DNA from: Nitrospirota bacterium
Lineage (GTDB): Bacteria > Nitrospirota > Leptospirillia > Leptospirillales > Leptospirillaceae
NCBI GenBank assembly: GCA_021820445.1
Contig: JAKADN010000009.1
Span: forward strand, 1-41,891
Length of the DNA stretch: 41,891 bases
Direction of reading: 5' to 3'
A program made the position numbers and the translations under genes. The notes under the pieces were generated by a model, which worked only from the letters and a program-made list of their open reading frames with translations, was not told the DNA's origin and ran no database searches. Below, one piece after another: positions 16,296 through 24,253 of this stretch (positions within the stretch are counted from its first letter, which is position 1; each line of letters begins with the position of its first letter).

Positions 16296-16703
16296 CTACC
16301 CTGCAATTCCGTGGTCGTCCGCCCATGAATCGAGATCCATGAGAAGAATGGCCACGTCCCGCGGTGAAAGAATCACATGGGGACTTCGTCCTTTTTTGAT
16401 CTGCTGGTCGATCTCGCGTATCCGCTGCCTTGCCCGAAGAAAGTTGGAGGGATCGGAAAGAAGGGAATCGGATCCGGACCGGAGGCGAAGAAACTCCTCC
16501 CGGATGCTTCTGACATCGCGCTGAAAATCCTTCTCCCGCGAACACTCCTCGCAGTACCAGCGCGGTGCCTGATCGTCCACCGCCGACAAGCGGTTGTAGG
16601 CGCGATCAAAAAAGTCATGCCCCAGGGAAACCTTGTAGAGAACCGAGCTGACTCGGCAGCACGAGTCGCAGCGTCCGGGCTGGTCTGTCTTTTCCATCGT
16701 CAT
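16296..16703 (-). CDS. Short protein with paired CxxC motifs
   Basis: 135 residues, family not recognised. CDSCC near residue 12 and WYCEECSRE near residue 50 make a likely zinc or metal site of the zinc-ribbon type. The second half is highly charged and helical (about residues 55-115), probably a coiled coil. The start overlaps the stop of the preceding short gene by 4 bases (ATGA), so the pair is translated together. Cytoplasmic, no signal peptide. A DNA- or protein-binding adaptor is possible but not shown. Confidence 0.6.
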   Translation of the reverse strand: MTMEKTDQPGRCDSCCRVSSVLYKVSLGHDFFDRAYNRLSAVDDQAPRWYCEECSREKDFQRDVRSIREEFLRLRSGSDSLLSDPSNFLRARQRIREIDQQIKKGRSPHVILSPRDVAILLMDLDSWADDHGIAG

Positions 16704-17140
16704 CGCCCTTCCGACAAGAGGGAGGATGAGGCCGAAGGATCTTCCTGGCGAAGGTTTTCCTCCCAGATCCCCTGAAGATGATCCAGGGTCCGCTCAAAGG
16801 TGGTCAGATAGAAATCCCGCCCTGATGAGGGAGGGGCTCCCTCCCGGATGTACCCCATGAAATGGCGGTTGGTCCGGTTCAAGGCAATTTTTGAACGAAC
16901 GATCCTCAGAATTTCAATGATTTCCTGGTTTCTTCCGGGATGAACGCGAAGGAGGGAGTCGCGCACATGACATTCCCAGCTATCAAAGAGGGACAGGAGA
17001 CGGGTCATCTCCTGATTATCCCCTTCTCCAGGTGCGAAGCACCATTCGGGGGCGCCATCCTCTGTCTCCATCGGCAGAATTGCCACCTGTCGGACGAGTT
17101 CTCCGACGCCTTTTCTGATCTGATCGAATGGGTTATCCAC
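16700..17140 (-). CDS. Short helical protein of unknown function
   Basis: 146 residues, no signal peptide or membrane segment. Mostly predicted helix: MTRLLSLFDSWECHVRDSLL, NQEIIEILRIVRSKIALNR and FERTLDHLQGIWEENL. Translationally coupled by ATGA to the CxxC-motif gene, which suggests that the two products interact. It begins 62 bases after the HDAC-family gene. Family not recognised. Confidence 0.55.
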   Translation of the reverse strand: MDNPFDQIRKGVGELVRQVAILPMETEDGAPEWCFAPGEGDNQEMTRLLSLFDSWECHVRDSLLRVHPGRNQEIIEILRIVRSKIALNRTNRHFMGYIREGAPPSSGRDFYLTTFERTLDHLQGIWEENLRQEDPSASSSLLSEGR

Positions 17141-17202
17141 CCTCTCCTCTTCTCATTTTATTCCCAACCTGTGGGTGCCAAACTCTTCGGGATGGTCCCA
17201 TT

Positions 17203-18150
17203 CTACTCCCTCTCCCATCCTGAGAGAAAGGCGTCGACCGAAGCCGCCAACGCCGGAAGGCTGTAGCCCCCTTCCAGAAAGCAGGCCGAAAGACCCCGTT
17301 CCCGTTCCGCAAGGACCTCTCCAATACGGCGGTAGGTTTTTTCCGTCAACGCCATGTCTCCCAGAGGGTCTGCCACATGACCGTCGAAACCGGCGCTCAC
17401 CAGAACCGTCGCAGGGGCAAATCTGTCCCATCGGGGCAGAATCCACTCCTCCAGGACTGTCCGGTAATCCTCGTCGTCGGTCCCGGCCGGAAGTGGAATG
17501 TCCAGCACGCCCTCTCCCAAAGGGCCTTCCCGATTTTCACGGCCGGACCCTGTGCCGGGATAGAAGGGATAGCGGTGAGTGCTGATGAAAAGGAACTGTT
17601 GCTGAGGGAGGAGGCGAGTCAGGATATCGAAGGTCCCGTTTCCATGATGGACATCGAAGTCGAGAACGAGAATTGTCTCGGAGGGATTGGCCTGTACGCG
17701 CAAGACCGCCAGGGCGGCGAGATGATTGAGCGCACAGAACCCCATCCCTCCATGGAAATGGGCATGGTGGCCCGGCGGACGAAGCGCGCAGAAGACCCGA
17801 CGAACCGTTCCGGTCGGAACGGCTGAAAGATCCCGCAGGGCTCCCGCGATCTCCCGGAGTGCCCGGAGTGTGGGAGGACCGACCCGGGTATCTCCGTCAA
17901 GGTTGACCGAAGGAGCCGAGGGGGTAAGGGATTCCAGAAAATCGACATGGTGGAAGTCGTGGCTTGCCCGGTAGGCGGAAAGATCAGGTTCCGGACGAAG
18001 GTCGAGGAATCGCCCTTTTCCTTTTTTCACACGGGATTCGAGAACCGGGAGGAGACAGGAGAGGCGGGCCGGCGACTCGGGATGATCCGGTCCGCTGTCG
18101 TGGGAAAGACCGGCGTATCCGAAAAAGTAGTCCGCCTGGGAGCGGCTCAT
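17203..18150 (-). CDS. Histone deacetylase-family amidohydrolase (acetoin-utilisation AcuC-like)
   Basis: A 315-residue zinc hydrolase of the bacterial HDAC-like family, which deacylates amines such as acetyl-polyamines or acetyl-lysine. Metal and catalytic motifs are intact: ALRPPGHHAHF (tandem His), VLDFDVHHGNGT (zinc Asp and His), SAGFDGHVADPLGDM (second zinc Asp) and LEGGYSL. The start ATG 18150 overlaps the radical SAM stop as ATGA, which fixes it over a longer frame to 18198. Substrate unknown; no acetoin or acetyl-CoA synthetase genes are nearby. Confidence 0.88.
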   Translation of the reverse strand: MSRSQADYFFGYAGLSHDSGPDHPESPARLSCLLPVLESRVKKGKGRFLDLRPEPDLSAYRASHDFHHVDFLESLTPSAPSVNLDGDTRVGPPTLRALREIAGALRDLSAVPTGTVRRVFCALRPPGHHAHFHGGMGFCALNHLAALAVLRVQANPSETILVLDFDVHHGNGTFDILTRLLPQQQFLFISTHRYPFYPGTGSGRENREGPLGEGVLDIPLPAGTDDEDYRTVLEEWILPRWDRFAPATVLVSAGFDGHVADPLGDMALTEKTYRRIGEVLAERERGLSACFLEGGYSLPALAASVDAFLSGWERE

Positions 18151-19064
18151 GGGAATACGAGAACCGGGAAAGGGAGCGAGGAGGCCTCCCTGGCCCACGC
18201 CTCGAGTCGCTCCACCGGAACCTTACGGACACCCTCCATAGCGGGGGAACGGGCGACACTGTAAAGATGCCAGGCCCCGATTCTCGCCCCCATCTTGGCC
18301 CATCCGGACACCTTTTCCAGAAGAGGATCCCAGAGATCCCTTCCGGCTGTGAATGACTCTGCCTCTCCTGGACTCCCGTAGTCGAGGATCATGGTCTGGA
18401 TCGTGACGGGAAGGTCGGCCACCACCTGATCGAGTCCCTGCATCATTCGCTCAAAGGGAACCCGGGAGCGGTTGATGAAGTCGAAGAGTTTCCGGTCGGC
18501 CGCATCGAGCTTCAGCCATATTTCTCCTGGCCCTTCCTCCAGAAAGATCTTTCTTGTCCATAACCGGGCATCGCGGGGAAAGAGGCCGCTTCCGTTCGTG
18601 ATAAGACGAAGGATCGGGTGAGATCCTCCGTCCCATTTCCGCCCTGACAGGAACTGGCGAACGGCTAGGGAAACCTCCCGGAAGGCTGGAGCCAGAGTAG
18701 GCTCCCCATCCCCGGAAAAGGCGATGTCCTTCACCGCCCTCAGCTCCTGGGGAAGTGCCCCGAAAGAGGTCTCCCGGAAAAAAGTCCCCGAATCCATGGC
18801 AGAGAAGAGAAGACCTAGCTCCTCCATGACCCCCTCGAGAACCGGAAGACGTTTCATCTCCATTTCCGGAACCGTCCGGTCGACTTGGCAGTAGATGCAG
18901 TCGAAGTTGCATCCCTTGTCGAGATTCAGGTTGATCCCGATGGAGAGCCCGCCCGACCGTCTCGACAGGACCGGATAGACCGTGCGGAAGGGATGCCCTT
19001 CCAGCATAAAGAGACGGGAATGATCGGCATGAAGGGAGGCTACTGTCGCCATAGGGGCATCCAT
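18147..19064 (-). CDS. Radical SAM protein
   Basis: A 305-residue radical SAM enzyme. The cluster-binding motif is C52-x3-C56-x2-C59 in KGCNFDCIYCQV. AFSGDGEPTL near residue 117 is the GGE-like SAM-binding strand, and LRLITNGSG follows. Members of this COG0731-like type are often encoded near metabolic or tRNA-modification genes, and the reaction is usually unknown. It overlaps the PP-loop gene by about 25 bases and is coupled to the HDAC-family gene by ATGA. ATG at 19064 has a weak AAGAAAG box; a second ATG at 19052 is possible. Confidence 0.85.
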   Translation of the reverse strand: MDAPMATVASLHADHSRLFMLEGHPFRTVYPVLSRRSGGLSIGINLNLDKGCNFDCIYCQVDRTVPEMEMKRLPVLEGVMEELGLLFSAMDSGTFFRETSFGALPQELRAVKDIAFSGDGEPTLAPAFREVSLAVRQFLSGRKWDGGSHPILRLITNGSGLFPRDARLWTRKIFLEEGPGEIWLKLDAADRKLFDFINRSRVPFERMMQGLDQVVADLPVTIQTMILDYGSPGEAESFTAGRDLWDPLLEKVSGWAKMGARIGAWHLYSVARSPAMEGVRKVPVERLEAWAREASSLPFPVLVFP

Positions 19065-20074
19065 GCGTCTTTCTTCATGAGGTGGGAGCGGTCTGGAGTT
19101 AGGGGGGGAAGTATGAAGGGCCGCTCTCCGGAACCGGTCAACACCGTCACATTGAGGGGGCCGGAGGGAACCTTTCCTCCGCCGAAGGCGTGAAGGGCTC
19201 CTGTGGCCAGTTCTCCCATCCGGGACGAAACCTCCCTTTCTGTCGTCAGGATACAGACAAGGGGACCGTCGAATCCATCGGGCCTGAATGCGACTCCGGA
19301 GGTCCGGATGTGGTCTTCCAGATGACGGTTGTCCGACTGGTCACGCCCCACAATGACCCACTCCCCTTCATCGAAGCGAAAGTGCCTTCCGTAACGCAGC
19401 AGGGAGGCCACCGGGAGGCGACTCGCCCCCTTCCGGCCCTTCTCTTGCCAGTCGATCGCCACAAAATCTCCGACACGCTCCTTGAAATGGGAATCCGTCA
19501 GGAGACATCCCCCGGCAGGAGAAGGCATGACCGATAATCCAAGACGACGGGCCAGGGCCATCTGGGGCTTCCGGGAACGACCCGCCCAACCGAAGAGACG
19601 GCTCCTGTCCACGATCCCCTTCTTTTCCGGAAGCGTCTCGGGAAGGAGCTTCGCCGACAAGGGACGAAGAACAAGCCCTTCCATCCCGGAGTCGGCATCG
19701 ATGGCTTCGATGGAGCGCTTTTTCTGAGACATGGGACGCTGTCCAAGCACCTCGCCCGTCACAAGAAAAGAGGCCCCAACTTCCTCCATGAAGGCCTTTC
19801 CCATGGCAAACATGTGAATCCGGCAGTCGATGCAGGGATTCATGGCGCTCCCATAGCCGTATTTGGGTTTGGCCAAGATTTCCAGAAACCCCTCTCCCTT
19901 GGGCCGGGCCACCAGAGGGACGCCGATTTCCGAAGCCATTTTCTCCGCCATGGAGTCGCATCCGAAGGGACTTTCCAGGTGAAGCGCCACGAGGGAAACC
20001 CCCATATTCCGGAGGATCAACCCTGCCAGAGAGGAATCCAGCCCCCCGGACAGGAGAAGGACTCCCTTAGACAT
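19040..20074 (-). CDS. PP-loop ATPase, tRNA thiolation type (MnmA/ThiI-like)
   Basis: A 344-residue protein. The N-terminal PP-loop SGGLDS (residues 9-14) activates a substrate as an adenylate. NPCIDC (C81 and C84) and the following FAMGKAFMEEVGASFLVTGEVLGQRPMSQ region belong to the MnmA/ThiI-related group that inserts sulfur into tRNA uridines. The C-terminal 130 residues are a less familiar domain with GRHFRF and VGRDQSDN. A normal MnmA is longer at this point and has a different tail, so this is a divergent paralogue. It overlaps the ABM gene by 8 bases. Confidence 0.78.
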   Translation of the reverse strand: MSKGVLLLSGGLDSSLAGLILRNMGVSLVALHLESPFGCDSMAEKMASEIGVPLVARPKGEGFLEILAKPKYGYGSAMNPCIDCRIHMFAMGKAFMEEVGASFLVTGEVLGQRPMSQKKRSIEAIDADSGMEGLVLRPLSAKLLPETLPEKKGIVDRSRLFGWAGRSRKPQMALARRLGLSVMPSPAGGCLLTDSHFKERVGDFVAIDWQEKGRKGASRLPVASLLRYGRHFRFDEGEWVIVGRDQSDNRHLEDHIRTSGVAFRPDGFDGPLVCILTTEREVSSRMGELATGALHAFGGGKVPSGPLNVTVLTGSGERPFILPPLTPDRSHLMKKDAWMPLWRQ

Positions 20075-20375
20075 TTTTATCCGTGTCCATAATCACCTCG
20101 TGGATCTCAAGGACATTCGGACCAGAGAACATCTCCTTGGGCGGTCTCTGGGAGTGTGCCTGCCGGAAGGAATCCGAACGGGTCCAGGCTTCGAAAGCCT
20201 CCACAGATTCCCAGAAGGTCATGACGGAATAGAACTCGGAGTCCACCGGCCGAAGGATCAGATTCCTGATGAATCCCGGGAATCCATCGATCATCCCCTT
20301 GCGGTTTTTGAACCGCTCTTCGAACTCCGCTTCATGGCCTTTTGCGACCCTTATCCTGTTTGCGACAACAATCAT
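20067..20375 (-). CDS. Antibiotic-biosynthesis-monooxygenase fold protein, IsdG/HmoB heme oxygenase-like
   Basis: A 102-residue ferredoxin-like dimer-forming protein. It keeps the IsdG-type heme-degrading triad at N6, W64 and H74 (QAHSQRPPKEMFSGPNVLE is the typical His-containing helix and following strand). IsdG-type enzymes open the heme ring and free iron; in an iron-rich acidophile it could instead recycle heme. Size matches the family. It is the first gene of the run ABM, PP-loop, radical SAM, HDAC. Confidence 0.8.
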   Translation of the reverse strand: MIVVANRIRVAKGHEAEFEERFKNRKGMIDGFPGFIRNLILRPVDSEFYSVMTFWESVEAFEAWTRSDSFRQAHSQRPPKEMFSGPNVLEIHEVIMDTDKNV

Positions 20376-20460
20376 CGGGCAGTCCTTTCTTTATTGATTG
20401 GCCGGATCTCTTTTTAGCATTATACCAGAGCCTGACACCCAAAATACCGGGCCATCCCTT

Positions 20461-21285
20461 TCAGGAGCGGGAGTGTCGCCCGGGAAAGGTCGGAAGATAG
20501 CTGACGGATGGCGACATCTGTTTGGGCTGCGGAAAAAGTCTCATGAAGAGATAGATTTCCTCGGGAACCTCCGTGGAGATGGGGATGTCAAACCTCCGAA
20601 GCTCTTCGACCGTCAGTGGATAATCGTGCGTGAAGTGCCCCGTGGCCAGAAGATTGGCGAGTCCCCGGGCCTTCTCCTCCGGCATGCGCTTGGACAGAAG
20701 ACCGGTCACCCCGTCGGCAAGCTGGCGGATGGCTTTTTCGGAGACATCGGCCAGGATCAGGGTCTTGTCGTCGATCTCGTCATGGCTTTTGCGCTCGAGG
20801 ACGCGCAGGATGGAGGCGGCCGGGAACTCCCCGATCTGGGGGTCAACCGGACCGAGAACCGCGTTTTCATCCATCACGATTTGCGAGGCGGACAGCGCGA
20901 TCAGGGTTCCGCCGCTCATGGCGAAGTGGGGAACGAACACTGTGACGGGAGCCTTCCGGTTGGCCAGGGCATGGGCGATCTGCATGGCGGCCAGAACAAG
21001 CCCCCCCGGAGAATGAATGATGAGGTCGATCGGGGTTTCGGGATCGGTCATCTTGATCGCACGCAGGATCTCCTCGGAGTCCTCAACGTTGATGTAGCGA
21101 AGAATGGGAAAACCGAGAAGGTTCATCGTCTCCTGCCGGTGGACGAGGGCAATGGCCCGTGACCCTCTGGAACGCTCGAGGTTCCTGAGCGCCTGGCTAC
21201 GGGCATACTCGAGCATCCTGCGGGACATGATCGGCTGGATCATCATCAGAATGAAAAAAAGCCATATCAGATTTCCCAACTGCAC
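20461..21285 (-). CDS. ClpP-class serine proteinase (serine dehydrogenase proteinase, SDH family)
   Basis: A 274-residue SppA/ClpP-fold peptidase. An N-terminal hydrophobic segment (LIWLFFILMMIQPIM) anchors it in the membrane. Key elements: IIHSPGGLVLAA (residues 89-100), which forms the oxyanion region, and the nucleophile S124 in HFAMSGGTLIALSA, followed by VMDENAVLGPVDPQIG, which is characteristic of the SDH group. Cleaves unknown membrane or periplasmic-face substrates. The start is GTG at 21285 with GAGGTGAG directly upstream. Confidence 0.85.
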   Translation of the reverse strand: MQLGNLIWLFFILMMIQPIMSRRMLEYARSQALRNLERSRGSRAIALVHRQETMNLLGFPILRYINVEDSEEILRAIKMTDPETPIDLIIHSPGGLVLAAMQIAHALANRKAPVTVFVPHFAMSGGTLIALSASQIVMDENAVLGPVDPQIGEFPAASILRVLERKSHDEIDDKTLILADVSEKAIRQLADGVTGLLSKRMPEEKARGLANLLATGHFTHDYPLTVEELRRFDIPISTEVPEEIYLFMRLFPQPKQMSPSVSYLPTFPGRHSRS

Positions 21286-21346
21286 GCCTCACCTCAATCT
21301 TGATCCAGAGTTTGACTTTAACGGCCCACCCCGCCAGAATGAGCGC

Positions 21347-22027
21347 ATGGACCTTATTCCAAAAAAACTCGTTTTTGCCCTGACCGGACTTCTTCTGGCC
21401 GGCCTAGTCGTGGCTGAAAAGCCGGCCACGGCAGTCGCAGCCGGAGAATTTGCCTGGCAAAGCCTTTCCTTCGACGGAGGGGTTGATCCCATTCTCTCCG
21501 GAAGCATCGCCGGCCCGATTGACGGGACCCCCGTTCCAGCCACCCAGATGAGCCAACTCGAAAACACGGGAATCGACTTCCATCTCCGGTGGAGCTCCCA
21601 ACTGGCTGCCCACCTGGGCCTCAGATTTTCGGTGGGATACGCGTCCTTTTCTCCAAGTCTTGGCTTCCACGGGTTTTCGGCTCTTCCGCTTACGGTCGGA
21701 GCCACCGTTCCGCTCTTCGATCCCAGGGTCACACTGGAACCGGTCATTCCTTATCTGGCCGTCGACCTTGGCCCCTCCTTCAACAGCCTCCCGGCCAACC
21801 AGGGAAACGTGGGCTCGGTCTCATTTACTGTCGATGTCGGGGCAGGACTTCTCGTTCCTCTCACCCCCAGCTTTTCCCTCTATGGCGAAGTTCTTCCCAC
21901 CATGATCCAGGGCCCCATCTCCGCCAACGACCCCCAGACCCACACCGACGTCTCATCCAGCGTCATGTGGACCCTTCCGGTCCTTTTGGGAATCACCTAC
22001 AACTTCAAGATCCCTCACAGCTCCTGA
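21347..22027 (+). CDS. Signal-peptide outer-membrane beta-barrel protein
   Basis: 226 residues. The N-terminal KKLVFALTGLLLAGLVVA helix ends in AVAAGEF, a signal-peptidase cut. The mature part is rich in alternating strands such as HLGLRFSVGYASF, PLTVGATVPLF, PYLAVDLGPSF and VSFTVDVGAGLLVPL, and ends in LLGITYNFKI with a penultimate aromatic strand, typical of 8-stranded barrels. ATG at 21347 has no strong ribosome-binding site; an out-of-frame ATG at 21339 is excluded. It is divergent from the proteinase gene and converges on ruvB. The role is unknown. Confidence 0.72.
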   Translation: MDLIPKKLVFALTGLLLAGLVVAEKPATAVAAGEFAWQSLSFDGGVDPILSGSIAGPIDGTPVPATQMSQLENTGIDFHLRWSSQLAAHLGLRFSVGYASFSPSLGFHGFSALPLTVGATVPLFDPRVTLEPVIPYLAVDLGPSFNSLPANQGNVGSVSFTVDVGAGLLVPLTPSFSLYGEVLPTMIQGPISANDPQTHTDVSSSVMWTLPVLLGITYNFKIPHSS

Positions 22028-22048
22028 CCCCGGACCGGCCTTGACGCT

Positions 22049-23095
22049 CTAAAGACGATTTTCCTGAAAGAACGTTCCGGAGATCCTCTTGAGCCCGAAC
22101 TCGGTCAGCCGACGTCCCGATGGCGTTCTGGCAAGGAGTCCTTCCTTGAGAAGATACGGCTCGACAACATCGATGATCGTATCCACTTCGATCTGGAGTG
22201 TCGCCGCGAGTGCTTCCACACCGACCGGTCCCCCATTATAGACCGTTCCGATTGTCTGAAGAACCTTGCGATCGACTCGGTTCAGGCCGAGATCATCGAT
22301 CCCTTCCACCTTCAGGGCTTCGAGAACGAGCTCCCGGGAGACCGCTCCCCCCGCCTTCACCTGGGCGTAATCTCTCACCCTTCGAAGAAGACGGTTGGCT
22401 ATCCGGGGCGTTCCTCTGGAGCGGCACCCGATTTCGAATGCGGCCTCCTCCGGAAGCAAAAAACCCAACACTGATGCGGAGCGTAGAAGGATCTTGACCA
22501 GTTCGTCCGGCCGGTAGAAATCGAGATCCTGGAAAATCCCGAAGCGGTCCCTCAGGGGAGCCGACAGAAGGCCTGCCCGGGTCGTGGCTCCGACGAGGGT
22601 GAAGGGAGGGAGGACATGCCTGAAGGTTCTGGCCGAGGGTCCCCGGTCGAAGATCACGTCTATGGCAAAGTCCTCCATCGCCCCATAGAGAATTTCCTCG
22701 ACCGGACGGGGAAGGCGGTGAATCTCGTCAACAAAGAGGACCGTCCGGGGGGCGAGACGCGACAGGATCCCCACCAGGTCCCCCCCCTTTTCAAGAACCG
22801 GTCCGGATGTCGTCAGGAACGGAACTCCCATGGCGCCGGCGATCAGACCTGCCAGAGTTGTCTTCCCCAGACCCGGAGGACCATGAAGGAGAACATGGTC
22901 GAGACACTCTTCCCTCAAGAGCGCGGCCTCGATACTTATTTTAATCCCGGCGAGGACCGCCTCCTGACCGATGTATTCGTCGAAGGTTCGGGGGCGGATT
23001 CCCGGGGAGCCATCCGGAAGTTCGGGAGAGGGCAGGTCCGGCAGATCCATGGGACCCGCCTCCGGATCAGTCCACTCCATGCCTGTAGACTTCAT
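22049..23095 (-). CDS. ruvB: Holliday junction branch-migration ATPase RuvB
   Basis: Hexameric AAA+ motor that drives Holliday-junction migration with RuvA. 348 residues, full length. Walker A HGPPGLGKTT, Walker B FVDEIHRLP, sensor 1 GATTRAG, the arginine-finger region LRDRFG and the C-terminal winged-helix (GGPVGVEALAATL, PSGRRLTEFG) are all present. The start overlaps the ruvA stop; ATG 23095 or 23080 could be used. Last gene of the operon that also encodes HtrA and a two-component system. Confidence 0.96.
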   Translation of the reverse strand: MKSTGMEWTDPEAGPMDLPDLPSPELPDGSPGIRPRTFDEYIGQEAVLAGIKISIEAALLREECLDHVLLHGPPGLGKTTLAGLIAGAMGVPFLTTSGPVLEKGGDLVGILSRLAPRTVLFVDEIHRLPRPVEEILYGAMEDFAIDVIFDRGPSARTFRHVLPPFTLVGATTRAGLLSAPLRDRFGIFQDLDFYRPDELVKILLRSASVLGFLLPEEAAFEIGCRSRGTPRIANRLLRRVRDYAQVKAGGAVSRELVLEALKVEGIDDLGLNRVDRKVLQTIGTVYNGGPVGVEALAATLQIEVDTIIDVVEPYLLKEGLLARTPSGRRLTEFGLKRISGTFFQENRL

Positions 23096-23705
23096 CGAAT
23101 AGCTCCTCCACCGTCTTCACGGAAGGGTTCCGGGACAAAGCCCGACGGATCAATTTTTCTGCCTCCCCCGGGGAATGACCAAATTGCCGGCTCAGGATTT
23201 CCATGACGGAATCCACGATCGACGATCCCCTCGGAGCCGGCTCCGTCGCCGAACGGGATTCGGAAAAAGGGACCGGTCCGGAGGAGGCGGATGACACATG
23301 ATCCGGCAATCTCTCCCTGAGCTCAGAGACCAGCTTCCTGGCCGTCGTCTCTCCCACCCCTTTGAGTTTTTTGAGGCGGGATAAGTCTCCCGCAGCGATA
23401 GACTGCCAGATTTCCCGCGGGGCTAACGACATCATTCGGATCGCCTTGGTCGCTCCAAGTCCTCCGATCCGACGCAATTCATGAAAGAGCTCCTCTTCTT
23501 CGGCATCCAGAAATCCCACAAGGAGCGGTGACTCCTGATGTTCGCTCCAGAGGAGAAATGTCCGGAGCGACACCGGACCCGTTGATCCAGAAAGAACCGC
23601 AAGTGAATACGGAGAAAGAAGGACACGGTACCCGACAGATCCGGCGCGGAGGATAATGGAATCCGGTCCGGACTCCTCTACGGCTCCCCACAAACGGGCA
23701 ATCAC
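23067..23705 (-). CDS. ruvA: Holliday junction DNA-binding subunit RuvA
   Basis: Tetrameric junction-binding protein, 212 residues. It shows the N-terminal OB-fold (MIARLWGAVEE...), the helix-hairpin-helix pair (RRIGGLGATKAIRM and KLKGVGETTARKLVSELRERL) and the flexible C-terminal domain (SGPVPFSES to EEL) that contacts RuvB. The start overlaps the ruvC stop by 4 bases, so the three genes are coupled. Confidence 0.95.
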   Translation of the reverse strand: MIARLWGAVEESGPDSIILRAGSVGYRVLLSPYSLAVLSGSTGPVSLRTFLLWSEHQESPLLVGFLDAEEEELFHELRRIGGLGATKAIRMMSLAPREIWQSIAAGDLSRLKKLKGVGETTARKLVSELRERLPDHVSSASSGPVPFSESRSATEPAPRGSSIVDSVMEILSRQFGHSPGEAEKLIRRALSRNPSVKTVEELFDEVYRHGVD

Positions 23706-24253
23706 GGTCGGTCGAGCCTCCCGAATCCGAGAAACGCGAGACCCAGGGCGTCTCCTTCGTGGGTTGTCCCAACCTCAAGACCTGGACCGAACCAGAAAGA
23801 AAGGGCCCGGATCAGGTCTTCCTTGGAGGAGCCCCCTGTTCCCGTCACCCGATGCTTCAGTTCTTTCGGAGGAATGGCCAGAAAAGAAAGGTTGTGGCGA
23901 TAGGCGAGATAGGCCACCGCCCCGATGACTGGTCCCAGGAGGTGTCCGACGCCTGGAGCATTTCGCCTTGAAAAGTGATCCTCAAGACAAAGCGCCGAAA
24001 CTCCATGGTTCCGGATCTGGTCCTCCAGCACATCGCAGATCGTACCGATACGTTCGGACAACCTCTCGCCTGGAAGGGTCTTGATCGTCCCCCCGCTCCG
24101 GAAGGTCAAGCGCTGGAAAGAATCCCCGGAAACCACCGCCCAACCGGTCCGGGCCAGTCCAGGGTCGACTCCCATGACGGCAACGGTCCCCTTCCCCGAT
24201 TTCGGAGAAGGGGTGCCCCGAAGTCCCTCCCCCTTAAGGGGAAACGGAGACAT
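23702..24253 (-). CDS. ruvC: Crossover junction endodeoxyribonuclease RuvC
   Basis: Resolvase that nicks Holliday junctions. About 183 residues from ATG 24253. Catalytic acidic set: D30 in GVDPG, E91 in CLEDHF, and H165/D168 in THEGDALGLA; the His at the third position matches the Thermus-type active site, where the E. coli enzyme has Asp. The N-terminus is extended by about 23 residues before the usual start region and no site fixes the start: 24268, 24253 and a short form from 24175 are all possible. It overlaps the end of htrA. Confidence 0.92.
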   Translation of the reverse strand: MSPFPLKGEGLRGTPSPKSGKGTVAVMGVDPGLARTGWAVVSGDSFQRLTFRSGGTIKTLPGERLSERIGTICDVLEDQIRNHGVSALCLEDHFSRRNAPGVGHLLGPVIGAVAYLAYRHNLSFLAIPPKELKHRVTGTGGSSKEDLIRALSFWFGPGLEVGTTHEGDALGLAFLGFGRLDRP

